Assembly (NCBI RefSeq): GCF_030296935.1
Contig: NZ_AP028032.1
Coordinates: forward strand, 3,038,001-3,102,000
Direction of reading: 5' to 3'
DNA length: 64,000 nucleotides
Source: Coprobacter fastidiosus
GTDB lineage: Bacteria > Bacteroidota > Bacteroidia > Bacteroidales > Coprobacteraceae
The position numbers and the translations under genes were made by a program. The notes under the pieces were generated by a model. The model was not told the DNA's origin and did not search any database. It saw only the letters and a list, made by a program, of their open reading frames with translations. Every line of letters starts with the position of its first letter. Positions within the stretch are counted from its first letter, which is position 1. Positions 24,402 through 33,633 of this stretch are shown here, in pieces.

Positions 24402-25940
24402 TTACTTTCCGATTTTACCGATCGGGTTTTCTATTGCTCCGGCGGCACACTTGTTATCGGTATAAGATCTTGTTTTTTGTAGTTGATCGACATATATGCC
24501 TACTTCTTTCAAATATTGTGCATTTCCGGCTTTTAGTGCTTGAGAATTGTCTTTTAAAGGAATACATTTTAGTTTTTGTATGCACTCGATCGGATTTTCC
24601 ACAAGACCGCATGATATGCCGTTCGGGGTATAATTCATTTGGCTTTCGGCGGCAAAGCCGTCGCTTAATTTATTGCTGGATTCTGCTCCTATAAATGAAT
24701 TTTTGATAACCAGTTCGTTTTCATTGACATCATTATATTGTATGGACAAGTCAGAAGGGCGTTCTCCTTTTTCGGTATTGCCTTCCAGAATGCAGTTATA
24801 GATGCGTTTGGTCATATTTACAGCTCTATTGTTGATGCGTATCCCTCCGCCGGATTGGGAGTCATTGCCTACGATAGTGCAGTTGATAAGGTCGAATGTG
24901 CTTGTCGTCTCGGGAACTTGGTCGAGCATGATAGCTCCACCAGACATGGCTTTGTTCCCATACATGGTCGTATTGATAAAGGTTACTTTATCTGTGCCCG
25001 AAGGTTGGCTGTTATCTACAATGCATACTCCACCCTGATATTTCAGGCATTGATTATTGTAAATGAGGCAGTTCTCAACCCGGAGATTTAAATTTTTATC
25101 TTTTACGAGATGTTTCAGACTGAATGCCGCACCATTCGTATCTACTTTATAGTTTCTGATAACCGAGTTGCGAAATACGATGTCATTGAAGTCTCCTTGT
25201 GTGGTAGTTTTTAGTACTCCGCCTTCCGATCCTGTATATATGCTGGCATCAGTTCCTTCAAAAGAACAACCGTCGACAAGTAATGCTCCGTTACTGAAAA
25301 AGATATCACTACCTTCTTTGTTCAGATTACCTTTAAATATACATTTGTTAAGAGTTAGTTTGGAGTCCGGATGATTTCCTTCGTAATAGATAGCGCCTCC
25401 TCGAGTAGTCCCGTTATTCTGTTTATAGTTGCGATTGTCTATGAAAGCACAGTTGTCGAATGTGATTTTACCTCCTCGAATATAAGCACCTCCACCTTTA
25501 TCTCCGCAAGGATCACCGTTTTTTATAGTAAGGTTCTTGACCGTTAATCCGTCGTATATGCCATCTAAACGAAGGCAGCCTGTTCCGTTTCCGGAATTTG
25601 ATTTTCCGTCGAATCCGCAAGTTTCTCGATTATCTCCTGTAATAGTCAATGTTTTGTTGGGAAACTTTACTCCTTGATTACCTTTCAGGTTGTAGCATCC
25701 ATTTCCGTATTGATCAGAAGTCGGTTCTTTAGAAATATCGATAAATCCCGATACTTTGATTTCGTCGCCTTTATCTGCAAGTGATAAAGCTTTTGAGAGG
25801 GTTTTTACAGCCGTAGTAGGAGTTGTACCGTCATTTTTGTCTTTTCCATTAGATGATAGATAGATTTCTTTGGCAGAAGCCGTAGTAATGAGGCAGCATA
25901 AAAGTAAAGAAGCTGTTTGTTTGAATGTACATGTTTTCAT
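24402..25940 (-). CDS. Exported right-handed beta-helix protein
   Basis: A 512-residue protein with an export signal (MKTCTFKQTASLLLCCLITTASA) directly followed by EIYLSSNGKDKNDGTTPTTAVKTLSKALSLA, the DUF1565-like start of surface beta-helix proteins. The middle shows many coils of the form 'GGAxxxxx...LxNCxF...xN', for example GGGAYIRGGKITFDNCAFIDN, GGAIYYEGN, SGGAIMLDQV and SGGGIRINN, as in polymorphic outer-membrane and adhesin-like proteins. No catalytic motif of a polysaccharide lyase is visible, and there is no type IX sorting domain at the C-terminus. It is likely a surface or periplasmic glycan-binding or adhesion protein; the role is an inference. Confidence 0.8.
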   Translation of the reverse strand: MKTCTFKQTASLLLCCLITTASAKEIYLSSNGKDKNDGTTPTTAVKTLSKALSLADKGDEIKVSGFIDISKEPTSDQYGNGCYNLKGNQGVKFPNKTLTITGDNRETCGFDGKSNSGNGTGCLRLDGIYDGLTVKNLTIKNGDPCGDKGGGAYIRGGKITFDNCAFIDNRNYKQNNGTTRGGAIYYEGNHPDSKLTLNKCIFKGNLNKEGSDIFFSNGALLVDGCSFEGTDASIYTGSEGGVLKTTTQGDFNDIVFRNSVIRNYKVDTNGAAFSLKHLVKDKNLNLRVENCLIYNNQCLKYQGGVCIVDNSQPSGTDKVTFINTTMYGNKAMSGGAIMLDQVPETTSTFDLINCTIVGNDSQSGGGIRINNRAVNMTKRIYNCILEGNTEKGERPSDLSIQYNDVNENELVIKNSFIGAESSNKLSDGFAAESQMNYTPNGISCGLVENPIECIQKLKCIPLKDNSQALKAGNAQYLKEVGIYVDQLQKTRSYTDNKCAAGAIENPIGKIGK

Positions 25941-25994
25941 AAGTATATTTATTAGAAATAATAGTCCGGAAATAATTGTCGGTTAACATTGTTG

Positions 25995-26025
25995 CAAATA
26001 TGTGATGAGACGATTATTAGATCAA
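25995..26025 (-). promoter_or_regulatory. Probable promoter of the beta-helix gene
   Basis: On the minus strand TTG at 26023-26025, a 20-base spacer, then CATATTTG at 25995-26002 (one mismatch to TAnnTTTG). It leaves a leader of about 50 bases. Confidence 0.4.
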
Positions 26026-26123
26026 TTATATTTTAATTAATTGGGGATTAATAATCGTAGAGAAGAAATAAATGTAAAATTAGACAGGCGATATATGCGG
26101 TTGTTTTTTTAAGAACGAAGCTA

Positions 26124-26181
26124 AGAGCCTGTCGTCTGAATTTTACCCGAATCAGGTTTGGGGGTTCTTTAAACAGGCTCT
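26124..26181 (-). repeat. Repeat element copy E (short, 58 bp)
   Basis: AGAGCCTGTCGTCTGAATTT at one end and TTTAAACAGGCTCT at the other, with ACCCGAATCAGGTTT inside. It is an internally deleted copy in minus orientation, just past the 3' end of the GlsB-type gene. Confidence 0.75.
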
Positions 26182-26208
26182 AAATGAAAGAAAGTTCAGT
26201 GGAAATTT

Positions 26209-26460
26209 TTATTGTTTCTGTTTGGGTTGCATGAATGAAACCAGCCATAACAGAACAATAGCTCCGATTACGGATGTGATAAAACTACCGATCGAGCCGA
26301 CGGGAATAAGACCGAAAAGCCCGAACAACCAGCCTCCGAGCAAACCGCCGATAATGCCGACTACCAAATTAACAACCAATCCGAAACCTCCGCCTCTCAT
26401 AATTTTTCCAGCGACCCATCCTGCGAGAATACCGATCAATATGTACCATAAAAAACTCAT
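26209..26460 (-). CDS. GlsB/YeaQ/YmgE-type small membrane protein
   Basis: An 83-residue inner-membrane protein with three hydrophobic helices and the family hallmark WYILIGILAGWVAGKIMRGGGFGLVVNL and GIIGGLLGGWLFGLFG. Members are often named transglycosylase-associated or stress-response proteins, but no biochemical role is firmly known. The short tail MQPKQKQ is cytoplasmic or periplasmic. It lies 69 bases downstream of sbcC on the same strand and may be its last cotranscribed gene. Repeat copy E follows. Confidence 0.9.
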   Translation of the reverse strand: MSFLWYILIGILAGWVAGKIMRGGGFGLVVNLVVGIIGGLLGGWLFGLFGLIPVGSIGSFITSVIGAIVLLWLVSFMQPKQKQ

Positions 26461-26529
26461 GACAATCTGTTTTTAGAATTTATATGGTATAAACATTTTT
26501 ACAGACTGTTTGGTTTTGTCATCTCTTTT

Positions 26530-29500
26530 TTATCCTGTTATCGATATCTTGCTTTTTCCGTTGTTTATTTTTTCTACTTGTATTTGCACAGCAATGCGTT
26601 CGGTCATTTCTTGTACATGTGATATGACGCCGATTTTTCTTCCTCCTGTTTGTAACCGTTCAAGAGCATCCATTGCAATACGCAGGGTATCTATGTCGAG
26701 AGAACCGAATCCTTCGTCGATGAACAAGGATTCGACTTGCATGCGGTTCGAGGATACGGAAGACAAGCCTAAGGCAAGGGCCAAAGATATGAGAAAAGAT
26801 TCTCCTCCTGATAGAGAGTGTACCGATCTTATTTCTCCTCCCATATCGAGGTCGGAGATTTGAAGCCCGAGTGTGTCCGGAATGCGTTGTAGTACATACC
26901 GTCTTGATAACTCTTGCAGATGTTTGTTTGCATAAGATAACAATATGTCGAGGGTATATCCCTGTGCGATTTTTTTGAATTTATCACCGCTTTGAGAACC
27001 TAATAATTCATTTAGTTTATTCCACTTTTCCGAAATAAGACTTAACCGATCGAGTTCATTTGTAAACTGTTTTACTTTTTCTGAATTTCGTTGGTGGGAT
27101 TGTAATAATACGGAAATCTCGGTATTTCTTTGTTGATATGATTTTATATTGTTATTAATCTCTTCAATTTGTTTTATCAAAGATTCATCATGATTTGTGC
27201 TTATAACTCCCGGATTATTCGATTCGTGAGTTTTAAGTTTGTTTTCTCTTTCGATAAGTGTTGCTTTACAGATGCTTTCCCGACGAGAAAGGTCTGCTAA
27301 TTGTTCTCGTTCACGGGTAATCCATTCCGGAGACCGGGATAAGAGTTCCGGCAAATCTTCTGACGAGAGACGGAAGGCCGAGGTACGATTAAAATCGGAA
27401 ATCCATACCTTTATGTTTTGCTTTTCCGTTTCGATTTCTTGTAAAAGTCGGTTAAGTTCGAGTTCGTTTGCTGCGGATATACCGTTTAGATGCTCTTGTT
27501 GTCCGGCAATATCGTTTAATGTTTTTCGAGAATCTTCGAGTTGTTTTGAAACTTCTTGTTTTCGTTTCTCATAATTTGTTTGTATATCGTTTGCCAGCCG
27601 TCCTTCGAATAAACTTTTTCTTTCTTCGAGCAGTTGAGACAATCGGGAAGATTCTGAGAGTTGTTGTTGCTCCCTCTCTTTTCGGGTCTCTGCCAATCGT
27701 TTGATAAGATCGGTTTTTGCAGAGAGCTTTTCGTTCGATGTATTTTGTTTTTCTGATAAACGAGAAAGAGATTCTTGTTTTATTTGCCAAAAAGACGCAG
27801 TTTCTTTTAATAGTTTTCCCAGTGTTTCTTCTTGTAATAACTTTTCCCAATCAGGAAAAGTCTCGAAATATCCGGCAATATTTTCATGCGCATTTTTATA
27901 CGATGTTTCGTAGTTCTGTATTAAAGTGCGGTATCGCTCGATAGAAATCGAGATTTGTCCGATTTCTTCCGAAAGAGAAGAGATCATTTTATCGGCATTT
28001 TCTTTGAGTTCTTCCAATTTTTCCGATTGTAAAGACTCTTCCGAAGTGTCGGTATTTTGTTTTATCGGATGGTGTATGCTCCCGCATACCGGGCACGGAG
28101 TGCCTTCGGTAAGTTGGGAACGCCATAAAATGATTTCTTTGGGAAGATGTTTTTCCAGATTTTCGCGTTCTGTTCTTACTTGCGTTAATTTTTTCTCTTG
28201 CGCTTCGAGAGTTTTATTTAATGATATAAGTGTCTTTTCATTTGATAATTTCTGGTTGCGGGCGATCTCCGTTTCGTGGATTAAATTCAAAATCAAGCTT
28301 ATGTGAGGGATTATATCTTTAAAGTGCTCGTGTTCGGTAAACCATTTCTTAATCTCTTTTATTTGAGTCTCGGTTGTAGATATATCCTTGTGCAGAGTTT
28401 CATATATTTGTTGTTCTGCGTCCAATTCTTTTGTAATCTTGTCTATATCAAACTTTAGAGTGTCGGTCTGTTTTTTCCCGTTCTCGATTCGTATATCCAG
28501 TTCACGAGCCCTTCTTAATTGAGGTTCTATAAGAATATAGGTATCTTCTATCTTTTTCAGTTGAGATTCGTTTTGCCTATAAACATCTTCTGCTGTTTTA
28601 TATTTTTCTGAAATTTCGTTTCGTTGTTTTTGTAGCGTTTGATAGAGAACTTTGGCTTTAATATGTTGTTCTTCTGCTGTTTTTAGTTTCAGATAGTATT
28701 CTTTTATCGGTTGTATGCAGTCGATACGTTGCAGATAGTTGAAGCGGGGCTGAGCTTCAAGAAGTTCTTGTCGTATTTTTGTCAGATCGTTTTGTGCTTT
28801 TTCCTTTTCAAAGAAAAGTGTTTCTCGGTTTTTAATCCAATTCAATTTCTCTTCGATACTTTTTTGCTGTTTTTGCAAAAGAGAAAGAGATTCGATGATC
28901 GAGTTTTGCTCTGTTAAATATTGTTTTACGGTTTCTTCCGGCAGCAGTTCGATATCTTTGGTGCGGTTGTACATAGATTGCCATTTTTCTTCAGCATCTT
29001 TTGCACGCATGTATATTGTTTTCGATATACGGGAATAGATATCAGTTCCGGTAAGTTTTTCCAGCAATTCCGCTTTTTCGTTTTGCTTAGCTTTTAAAAA
29101 GGTAGAAAAATCATTTTGAGCTAATAGTACCGATCGAGTAAATTGTTCGAAATTCATGCCGAGCAGTTCTTGAATACGAGACAGAATCTCGGTTTTTGTA
29201 CCTTGTATTTCTTCTTGATTATCGAGTCTGAATACCCGTATTTCGGCATTTTTTAATTTCCCGGTTATTTTATCTCTAGCGCGTGCCACCGACCAAGAAC
29301 TACGGTAACAGAGACCGTTTAATGCCTTGAAATCTACCTCTGCATATCCATGTGTCGTACCTCTGCGCAAAATACTACGAGGATCTTTTTGTCCGATACT
29401 TTGTCCTTCGGTATCAGAAACCGATATACTGTCCGAACTGCCTTCGGTGCGGGGAGTTTTATCGAATAGAGCCAGACATAATGCATCGAGTAAAGTCGAT

Positions 29501-29628
29501 TTGCCGGAGCCCGTAGCTCCGGTAATTGCGAATATTCCGGCTGAACATAATGGTTCGGTTGTAAAATCTATTGTAAATTCCCCGGCTAACGAGGCGAGGT
29601 TTTTTCCTCGTATGGCTAATATTTTCAT
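26530..29628 (-). CDS. sbcC: Exonuclease SbcC, SMC/Rad50-like subunit
   Basis: A 1032-residue ATPase subunit of the SbcCD nuclease that trims hairpins and blocked DNA ends. Residues 1-50 have FAITGATGSGKSTLLDALCLALF (Walker A). The long middle is coiled coil (about 200-880) with the zinc-hook CPVCG near residue 511. The C-terminal head has HSLSGGESFLISLALALGLSS (signature) and VESLFIDEGFGSLD (Walker B and D-loop). The head, coil and hook order is complete. The start follows the sbcD stop by 4 bases, so translation is likely coupled. Confidence 0.95.
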   Translation of the reverse strand: MKILAIRGKNLASLAGEFTIDFTTEPLCSAGIFAITGATGSGKSTLLDALCLALFDKTPRTEGSSDSISVSDTEGQSIGQKDPRSILRRGTTHGYAEVDFKALNGLCYRSSWSVARARDKITGKLKNAEIRVFRLDNQEEIQGTKTEILSRIQELLGMNFEQFTRSVLLAQNDFSTFLKAKQNEKAELLEKLTGTDIYSRISKTIYMRAKDAEEKWQSMYNRTKDIELLPEETVKQYLTEQNSIIESLSLLQKQQKSIEEKLNWIKNRETLFFEKEKAQNDLTKIRQELLEAQPRFNYLQRIDCIQPIKEYYLKLKTAEEQHIKAKVLYQTLQKQRNEISEKYKTAEDVYRQNESQLKKIEDTYILIEPQLRRARELDIRIENGKKQTDTLKFDIDKITKELDAEQQIYETLHKDISTTETQIKEIKKWFTEHEHFKDIIPHISLILNLIHETEIARNQKLSNEKTLISLNKTLEAQEKKLTQVRTERENLEKHLPKEIILWRSQLTEGTPCPVCGSIHHPIKQNTDTSEESLQSEKLEELKENADKMISSLSEEIGQISISIERYRTLIQNYETSYKNAHENIAGYFETFPDWEKLLQEETLGKLLKETASFWQIKQESLSRLSEKQNTSNEKLSAKTDLIKRLAETRKEREQQQLSESSRLSQLLEERKSLFEGRLANDIQTNYEKRKQEVSKQLEDSRKTLNDIAGQQEHLNGISAANELELNRLLQEIETEKQNIKVWISDFNRTSAFRLSSEDLPELLSRSPEWITREREQLADLSRRESICKATLIERENKLKTHESNNPGVISTNHDESLIKQIEEINNNIKSYQQRNTEISVLLQSHQRNSEKVKQFTNELDRLSLISEKWNKLNELLGSQSGDKFKKIAQGYTLDILLSYANKHLQELSRRYVLQRIPDTLGLQISDLDMGGEIRSVHSLSGGESFLISLALALGLSSVSSNRMQVESLFIDEGFGSLDIDTLRIAMDALERLQTGGRKIGVISHVQEMTERIAVQIQVEKINNGKSKISITG

Positions 29629-29632
29629 GTTC

Positions 29633-30835
29633 TCAAATCTCCGTTTGTTCGATTGCTTCTTTTAACAAGCTTTCTATATCTGTGGGCATTTCTGATCCGT
29701 ATTTCTTCAAAAAAGCCTCCTTTGCCATCTCTATAGGACTGATTTTCTTAAACTCGTCATAATTTATTATCCGTTGCTCGCTTGATCCGGAAACAACCGC
29801 CGATTTTCGCAAAATACGAGTAAGACGTACTTGTTTATTCTCCAGTGCTTGTTCTATTTTATAATTAAGAGACGGTTCAGGACCATCGACCGATACAAGC
29901 ACCTCTATATAATTTTTTGAAGACGGGTCTATACTATCTATTGCCTGTAAAACTTTATCTATCGGTTCGGCTGTTTCGGGTATTGATTGCAGAGGAATCG
30001 GTGCATCGAAGATTTCTCGGTGTATATTTATAACTTTGTTTTTCTCTAATTCGATGACTTCGATACCGTGCTTATAATTTTTTTCAGCGAAAGACATCGG
30101 CAAAGGACTTCCGGCATAACGGACATTTTCTCGTTTCGAGACACGCTGTCCTTTGTGCAAATGGCCGAGAGCCGTGTAAGAAATGTCGGGAGCAAAGGCT
30201 TCGGGAGAAATGCACTCCAAACCGCCGATTACGGTACGTTCGCTCTGGTCGTCTTCTGAAATCTCAGATCCTGTGGCCTGCAAATGTCCCATAGCGATAA
30301 TCATTTGGTCGTGTTCTGCATGCTTCAAAGCCTCGTTATATATGGCGTTATACAGATTTTTTATACCTTCTGCGTAACTGTCTGAAGGAGGATAATCTCC
30401 TTGTCTTATGTAGGGGACAGCCATACACCAAATGAGGATATTTCCCTCTTTATCATAAATGGGAACTAACAAATCTGAGTAGTCGATTCCGTCTTCATTT
30501 CTTTTTATAACACCTTTGATCGTGATGTTCATCGATTCCAACAAAGGCATGGGAGCTTCCAAGCGGGCAGCCGAGTCGTGGTTTCCCGATATGATTATGA
30601 TTTGCAGTTGCGGATTTTCTTCAGTGGCCTTTCTCAGAAAATGGTAAAATAAACGTTGTGCCGAGGCCGGAGGATTAGGAGAATCGAAAACATCTCCGGC
30701 AATGAGCAGGGCATCGGCTTTTTCCCTTTTTATTACAGCACACAGCCATTCAAAAAACATTTGATGTTCGTTGTCTCGGTTATACCCGTAAAATGATTGT
30801 CCGATATGCCAGTCTGCCGTATGAATAAGTTTCAT
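29633..30835 (-). CDS. sbcD: Exonuclease SbcD, Mre11-like nuclease subunit
   Basis: A 400-residue metallophosphoesterase nuclease partner of SbcC. The phosphoesterase motifs are MKLIHTADWHIGQ (residues 1-13), ALLIAGDVFDSPNPPASA, IIIISGNHDSAARL, MAMGHLQATG-like IIAMGHLQATG and YTALGHLHKGQ. The C-terminal capping and SbcC-binding region follows. I chose the ATG at 30835; an in-frame TTG at 30862 would add nine residues not found in the family, and the -7 box overlaps it. sbcD is first in the sbcD-sbcC operon. Confidence 0.95.
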   Translation of the reverse strand: MKLIHTADWHIGQSFYGYNRDNEHQMFFEWLCAVIKREKADALLIAGDVFDSPNPPASAQRLFYHFLRKATEENPQLQIIIISGNHDSAARLEAPMPLLESMNITIKGVIKRNEDGIDYSDLLVPIYDKEGNILIWCMAVPYIRQGDYPPSDSYAEGIKNLYNAIYNEALKHAEHDQMIIAMGHLQATGSEISEDDQSERTVIGGLECISPEAFAPDISYTALGHLHKGQRVSKRENVRYAGSPLPMSFAEKNYKHGIEVIELEKNKVINIHREIFDAPIPLQSIPETAEPIDKVLQAIDSIDPSSKNYIEVLVSVDGPEPSLNYKIEQALENKQVRLTRILRKSAVVSGSSEQRIINYDEFKKISPIEMAKEAFLKKYGSEMPTDIESLLKEAIEQTEI

Positions 30836-30859
30836 ATATCGATTATGATCTTGATAGAA

Positions 30860-30867
30860 CAAATGTA
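30860..30867 (-). promoter_or_regulatory. Candidate -7 box of sbcDC
   Basis: TACATTTG on the minus strand fits TAnnTTTG, 24 bases before the sbcD ATG at 30835. No clear -33 box. Confidence 0.45.
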
Positions 30868-30900
30868 CAAAACAAATTTGATTTATCCGTGTTTTTATAG

Positions 30901-30937
30901 CCTGACTGAATTACTTTATCGGAAAATTTAAACGGGA
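30901..30937 (-). repeat. Repeat element copy F (left-end fragment)
   Basis: On the minus strand CCCGTTTAAATTTTCCGATAAA... then TCAGTCAGG matches the first 37 or so bases of the element (GCCTGTTTAAATTTTCCAATAAA...ATCAGGTC). Confidence 0.5.
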
Positions 30938-31140
30938 TTTATTTGTCAGGAGTTTAATAGATATAGAAATATCTTTAAAGTTCTATATTTGTGATACATT
31001 GGTAGAATAGATGAAAGGAATTTTGAAAGAGGAAATTTCAAATCTCGTTATCGGATTTATTTTGTAAAAACTGTTAATAAAGCAGGTGAAATTATATCAA
31101 ATACCGCAGTCATTAGATAACTTTGTAGAAAGTAGGACTG

Positions 31141-31188
31141 GATTGTTTCAAAATAAGTTTTACAGATGTTTTGAAACAATCTTTTTTT
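31141..31188 (+). terminator. Orphan intrinsic terminator upstream of the dsbD-like gene
   Basis: A perfect 13-bp stem GATTGTTTCAAAA / TTTTGAAACAATC with a 15-base loop is followed by TTTTTTT on the plus strand. The nearest upstream gene is on the other strand, so it ends either a small RNA or a leader of the downstream gene. Confidence 0.75.
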
Positions 31189-31269
31189 CGGCTTTTCTGT
31201 TAATTATATAGAGTTATTTTCTATGGATCAGAAAATTCCGGTAGTGTGAGATGTAAGTTAAAAAACTAA

Positions 31270-33324
31270 ATGATAATGAAGAAATTATTTTCGCTGTTGT
31301 TTCTTTTGTGTGTGAGTGTTATAAGTTATGCCCAAATTATCGAGGCGGTACATTGGCGTTTTTCTGTAAAGGATATTTCCGGTTCTGAAAAAGAACTTGT
31401 ATTTACTGCCAATATGGATGACGGATGGCATCTTTACGGAATGAATATTCCGGATGGAGGACCTGCGGCAACAACATTTTCATTCGATGAGATACATGGT
31501 GCGGTCTTAGATGGCGGGGTAACCTCGTCGTCTCGTCTGATAAAAAAATATGATAAACAGTTCGAAATGGAACTCAGTTGGTATGAAAAGCAGGCCGTAT
31601 TTATTCAGAAAATAAAATTGACAGCACCGACATTTTCTATAACGGGTAATGTGAGGGCAATGGCTTGTAATGACCAGAGTTGTCTTCCTCCGACGACTGA
31701 GGAGTTTACTTTTACGGGAAAAGGTACTCCTGCAGAAGCAACGAAGCCGGAGTCTTTACAAAAAGAAAATATAAAATCAACATTTGAACCGGAACAAAAG
31801 AGCGGAATTTTGAAAGCCGATACACTTATGGCTGCCCGGGTTGTTGCTGTCGATTCTGCTACTGTTCACACAAAGAATTCGGAAAACGATTTGTGGACTC
31901 CGGTAATAGATGAGCTCAATGCTTTTGGCGAGAATGGCGGAACTACCGAAAGATCGCTTCTGATTATTTTCTTTTTGGGATTCGGCGGAGGTTTGCTTGC
32001 CTTGCTTACTCCCTGCGTGTGGCCTATGATCCCGATGACTGTAAGTTTTTTCTTGAAACGTACGAAAGATCGTAAAAAATCGATAAGGGATGCTGTTATG
32101 TACGGTATTGCCATTATCGTTATTTATGTAGTGTTAGGTTTGATTATTACGGCTATTTTCGGGGCGAGTGCTTTGAATAATTTAGCGACGAATGCAATAT
32201 TCAATATTATATTCTTTGCATTGTTGGTACTGTTTGCCATATCATTTTTCGGAGCGTTCGAATTAACATTGCCGGCTTCATGGACTACAAAGCTGGATAG
32301 TAAAGCCGATGCAACTACCGGTATTTTGAGTATCTCTTTTATGGCATTTACTTTGGTTTTGGTATCTTTCTCTTGTACCGGTCCTATTATCGGTACGCTT
32401 TTGGTTCAGGCGGCATCGATGGGTGAAATTGCCGGACCTGCGATCGGAATGTTGGGATTTGCAGTAGCATTATCTATTCCCTTCTCTTTGTTTGCCATAT
32501 TCCCTTCTATGCTCAAGTCGATGCCTAAATCGGGGGGGTGGTTGAATTCTGTAAAAGTGGTATTAGGCTTCTTAGAACTGGCTTTGGCTTTAAAATTCTT
32601 GTCTGTTGCCGATTTGGCTTATGGCTGGCATATCCTTGACAGAGAGGTATTCGTGACTTTATGGATTATTATTTTTACTTTATTGGGATTTTATTTACTC
32701 GGTAAAATTAAATTTTCTCATGACAGTGATATAAAATATGTCTCTGTACCACGCCTTTTTATGGCAATTATTTCTTTCGCATTTGCTATTTATATGATTC
32801 CCGGCTTATGGGGAGCGCCTTTGAAAGCGATCAGCGCATTTACTCCTCCGTTGAATACACAAGACTTTAATCTTTATAAGGAAGAAGTACATGCCAAATT
32901 TACGGATTATGATGAGGGTATGGCGTATGCCAAGAAAGTTAATAAACCGGTTATGATCGATTTTTCCGGATTCGGTTGTGTGAATTGCCGGAAAATGGAG
33001 GCTGCTGTATGGACTGATCCGGCCGTAAAAGCGATGATCGATAATGATTATGTGTTGATTACTTTAATGGTAGATGACAAGACTCCGTTATCTGAACCGG
33101 TAAAAATAGAAGAGTATGGAAAGATGCGTACGCTTCGTACGGTAGGGGATCGTTGGAGTTATTTGCAACGGTCGAAATTCGGTGCTAATGCACAACCGTT
33201 TTATGTTTTATTGGATACCGATGGTTATCCTATAGCTCCTCCGTATTCTTATAATGAGGATATTTCCGCTTATTTGAATTTCTTAAAAGGAGGAATCGAA
33301 ACTTTCGAGAATAGAATCAAGTAA
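31270..33324 (+). CDS. Protein-disulfide reductase, DsbD family
   Basis: A 684-residue membrane protein that passes electrons from cytoplasmic thioredoxin to the periplasm. An export signal (MKKLFSLLFLLCVSVISYAQ, from the ATG at 31276; 31270 is an alternative) precedes a periplasmic N-terminal beta domain (to about 200, with ACNDQSCLPPTTEEF). The membrane core has eight or so helices (about 235-530), with LLTPCVWPMIPMTVSFFLKR and FSCTGPIIGTLL carrying the paired cysteines. The C-terminal thioredoxin-like domain has FGCVNCRKME (C570, C573). All six redox cysteines of a DsbD are therefore present. It may recycle periplasmic thiol proteins; an exported methionine sulfoxide reductase occurs elsewhere in the window. 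It is monocistronic. Confidence 0.9.
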   Translation: MIMKKLFSLLFLLCVSVISYAQIIEAVHWRFSVKDISGSEKELVFTANMDDGWHLYGMNIPDGGPAATTFSFDEIHGAVLDGGVTSSSRLIKKYDKQFEMELSWYEKQAVFIQKIKLTAPTFSITGNVRAMACNDQSCLPPTTEEFTFTGKGTPAEATKPESLQKENIKSTFEPEQKSGILKADTLMAARVVAVDSATVHTKNSENDLWTPVIDELNAFGENGGTTERSLLIIFFLGFGGGLLALLTPCVWPMIPMTVSFFLKRTKDRKKSIRDAVMYGIAIIVIYVVLGLIITAIFGASALNNLATNAIFNIIFFALLVLFAISFFGAFELTLPASWTTKLDSKADATTGILSISFMAFTLVLVSFSCTGPIIGTLLVQAASMGEIAGPAIGMLGFAVALSIPFSLFAIFPSMLKSMPKSGGWLNSVKVVLGFLELALALKFLSVADLAYGWHILDREVFVTLWIIIFTLLGFYLLGKIKFSHDSDIKYVSVPRLFMAIISFAFAIYMIPGLWGAPLKAISAFTPPLNTQDFNLYKEEVHAKFTDYDEGMAYAKKVNKPVMIDFSGFGCVNCRKMEAAVWTDPAVKAMIDNDYVLITLMVDDKTPLSEPVKIEEYGKMRTLRTVGDRWSYLQRSKFGANAQPFYVLLDTDGYPIAPPYSYNEDISAYLNFLKGGIETFENRIK

Positions 33325-33348
33325 TGATACTTGATCTTTATTGGTCTG

Positions 33349-33382
33349 AAATCCGCATTTTTTATAAGATGCGGATTTTTCA
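33349..33382 (+). terminator. Intrinsic terminator of the dsbD-like gene
   Basis: AAATCCGCAT / ATGCGGATTT is a perfect 10-bp stem followed by TTC-AT, 25 bases past the stop. Confidence 0.8.
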
Positions 33383-33391
33383 TTATAGATT

Positions 33392-33545
33392 AGAACCTGT
33401 CGTCTAAATTTTATTCGGGTCAGGTCTGATAGTTTTTGAGGAAACGTTTTTTTTGTCTTTACGAGAGAGAGCAGGCTATCTGACAAGTGAAAACGTAAAA
33501 ATGGCCTGGTAATATTTATTTATCGGAAAATTCAGACAACCTCTT
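33392..33545 (-). repeat. Repeat element copy G (about 154 bp, minus orientation)
   Basis: AGAACCTGTCGTCTAAATTT at one end and GGAAAATTCAGACAACCTCTT at the other, with ATTCGGGTCAGG and GCAGGCTATCTGACAAG inside. It is a diverged near-full copy read on the minus strand. Confidence 0.75.
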
Positions 33546-33633
33546 AAATGTAGTCAAATAATCTTAATCCTGTGAAACTTTTGCATGACGCCTTGTTATC
33601 CCAATGTATTACAAATGCTAAATCGAAAAGACG

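Larger units (their letters stand above)
30836..31269. other. Intergenic region between sbcD and the dsbD-like gene
   Basis: 434 bases between divergent genes. It holds the sbcDC -7 box, repeat fragment F, two isolated plus-strand TAnnTTTG boxes (TATATTTG at 30984-30991 and TAACTTTG at 31118-31125), and a terminator at 31141-31188 with no gene in front of it. Confidence 0.5.
33325..33633. other. Intergenic region, 309 bases
   Basis: Contains the dsbD terminator, repeat copy G, and about 90 bases before the next gene in which no convincing promoter was seen. Confidence 0.5.
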
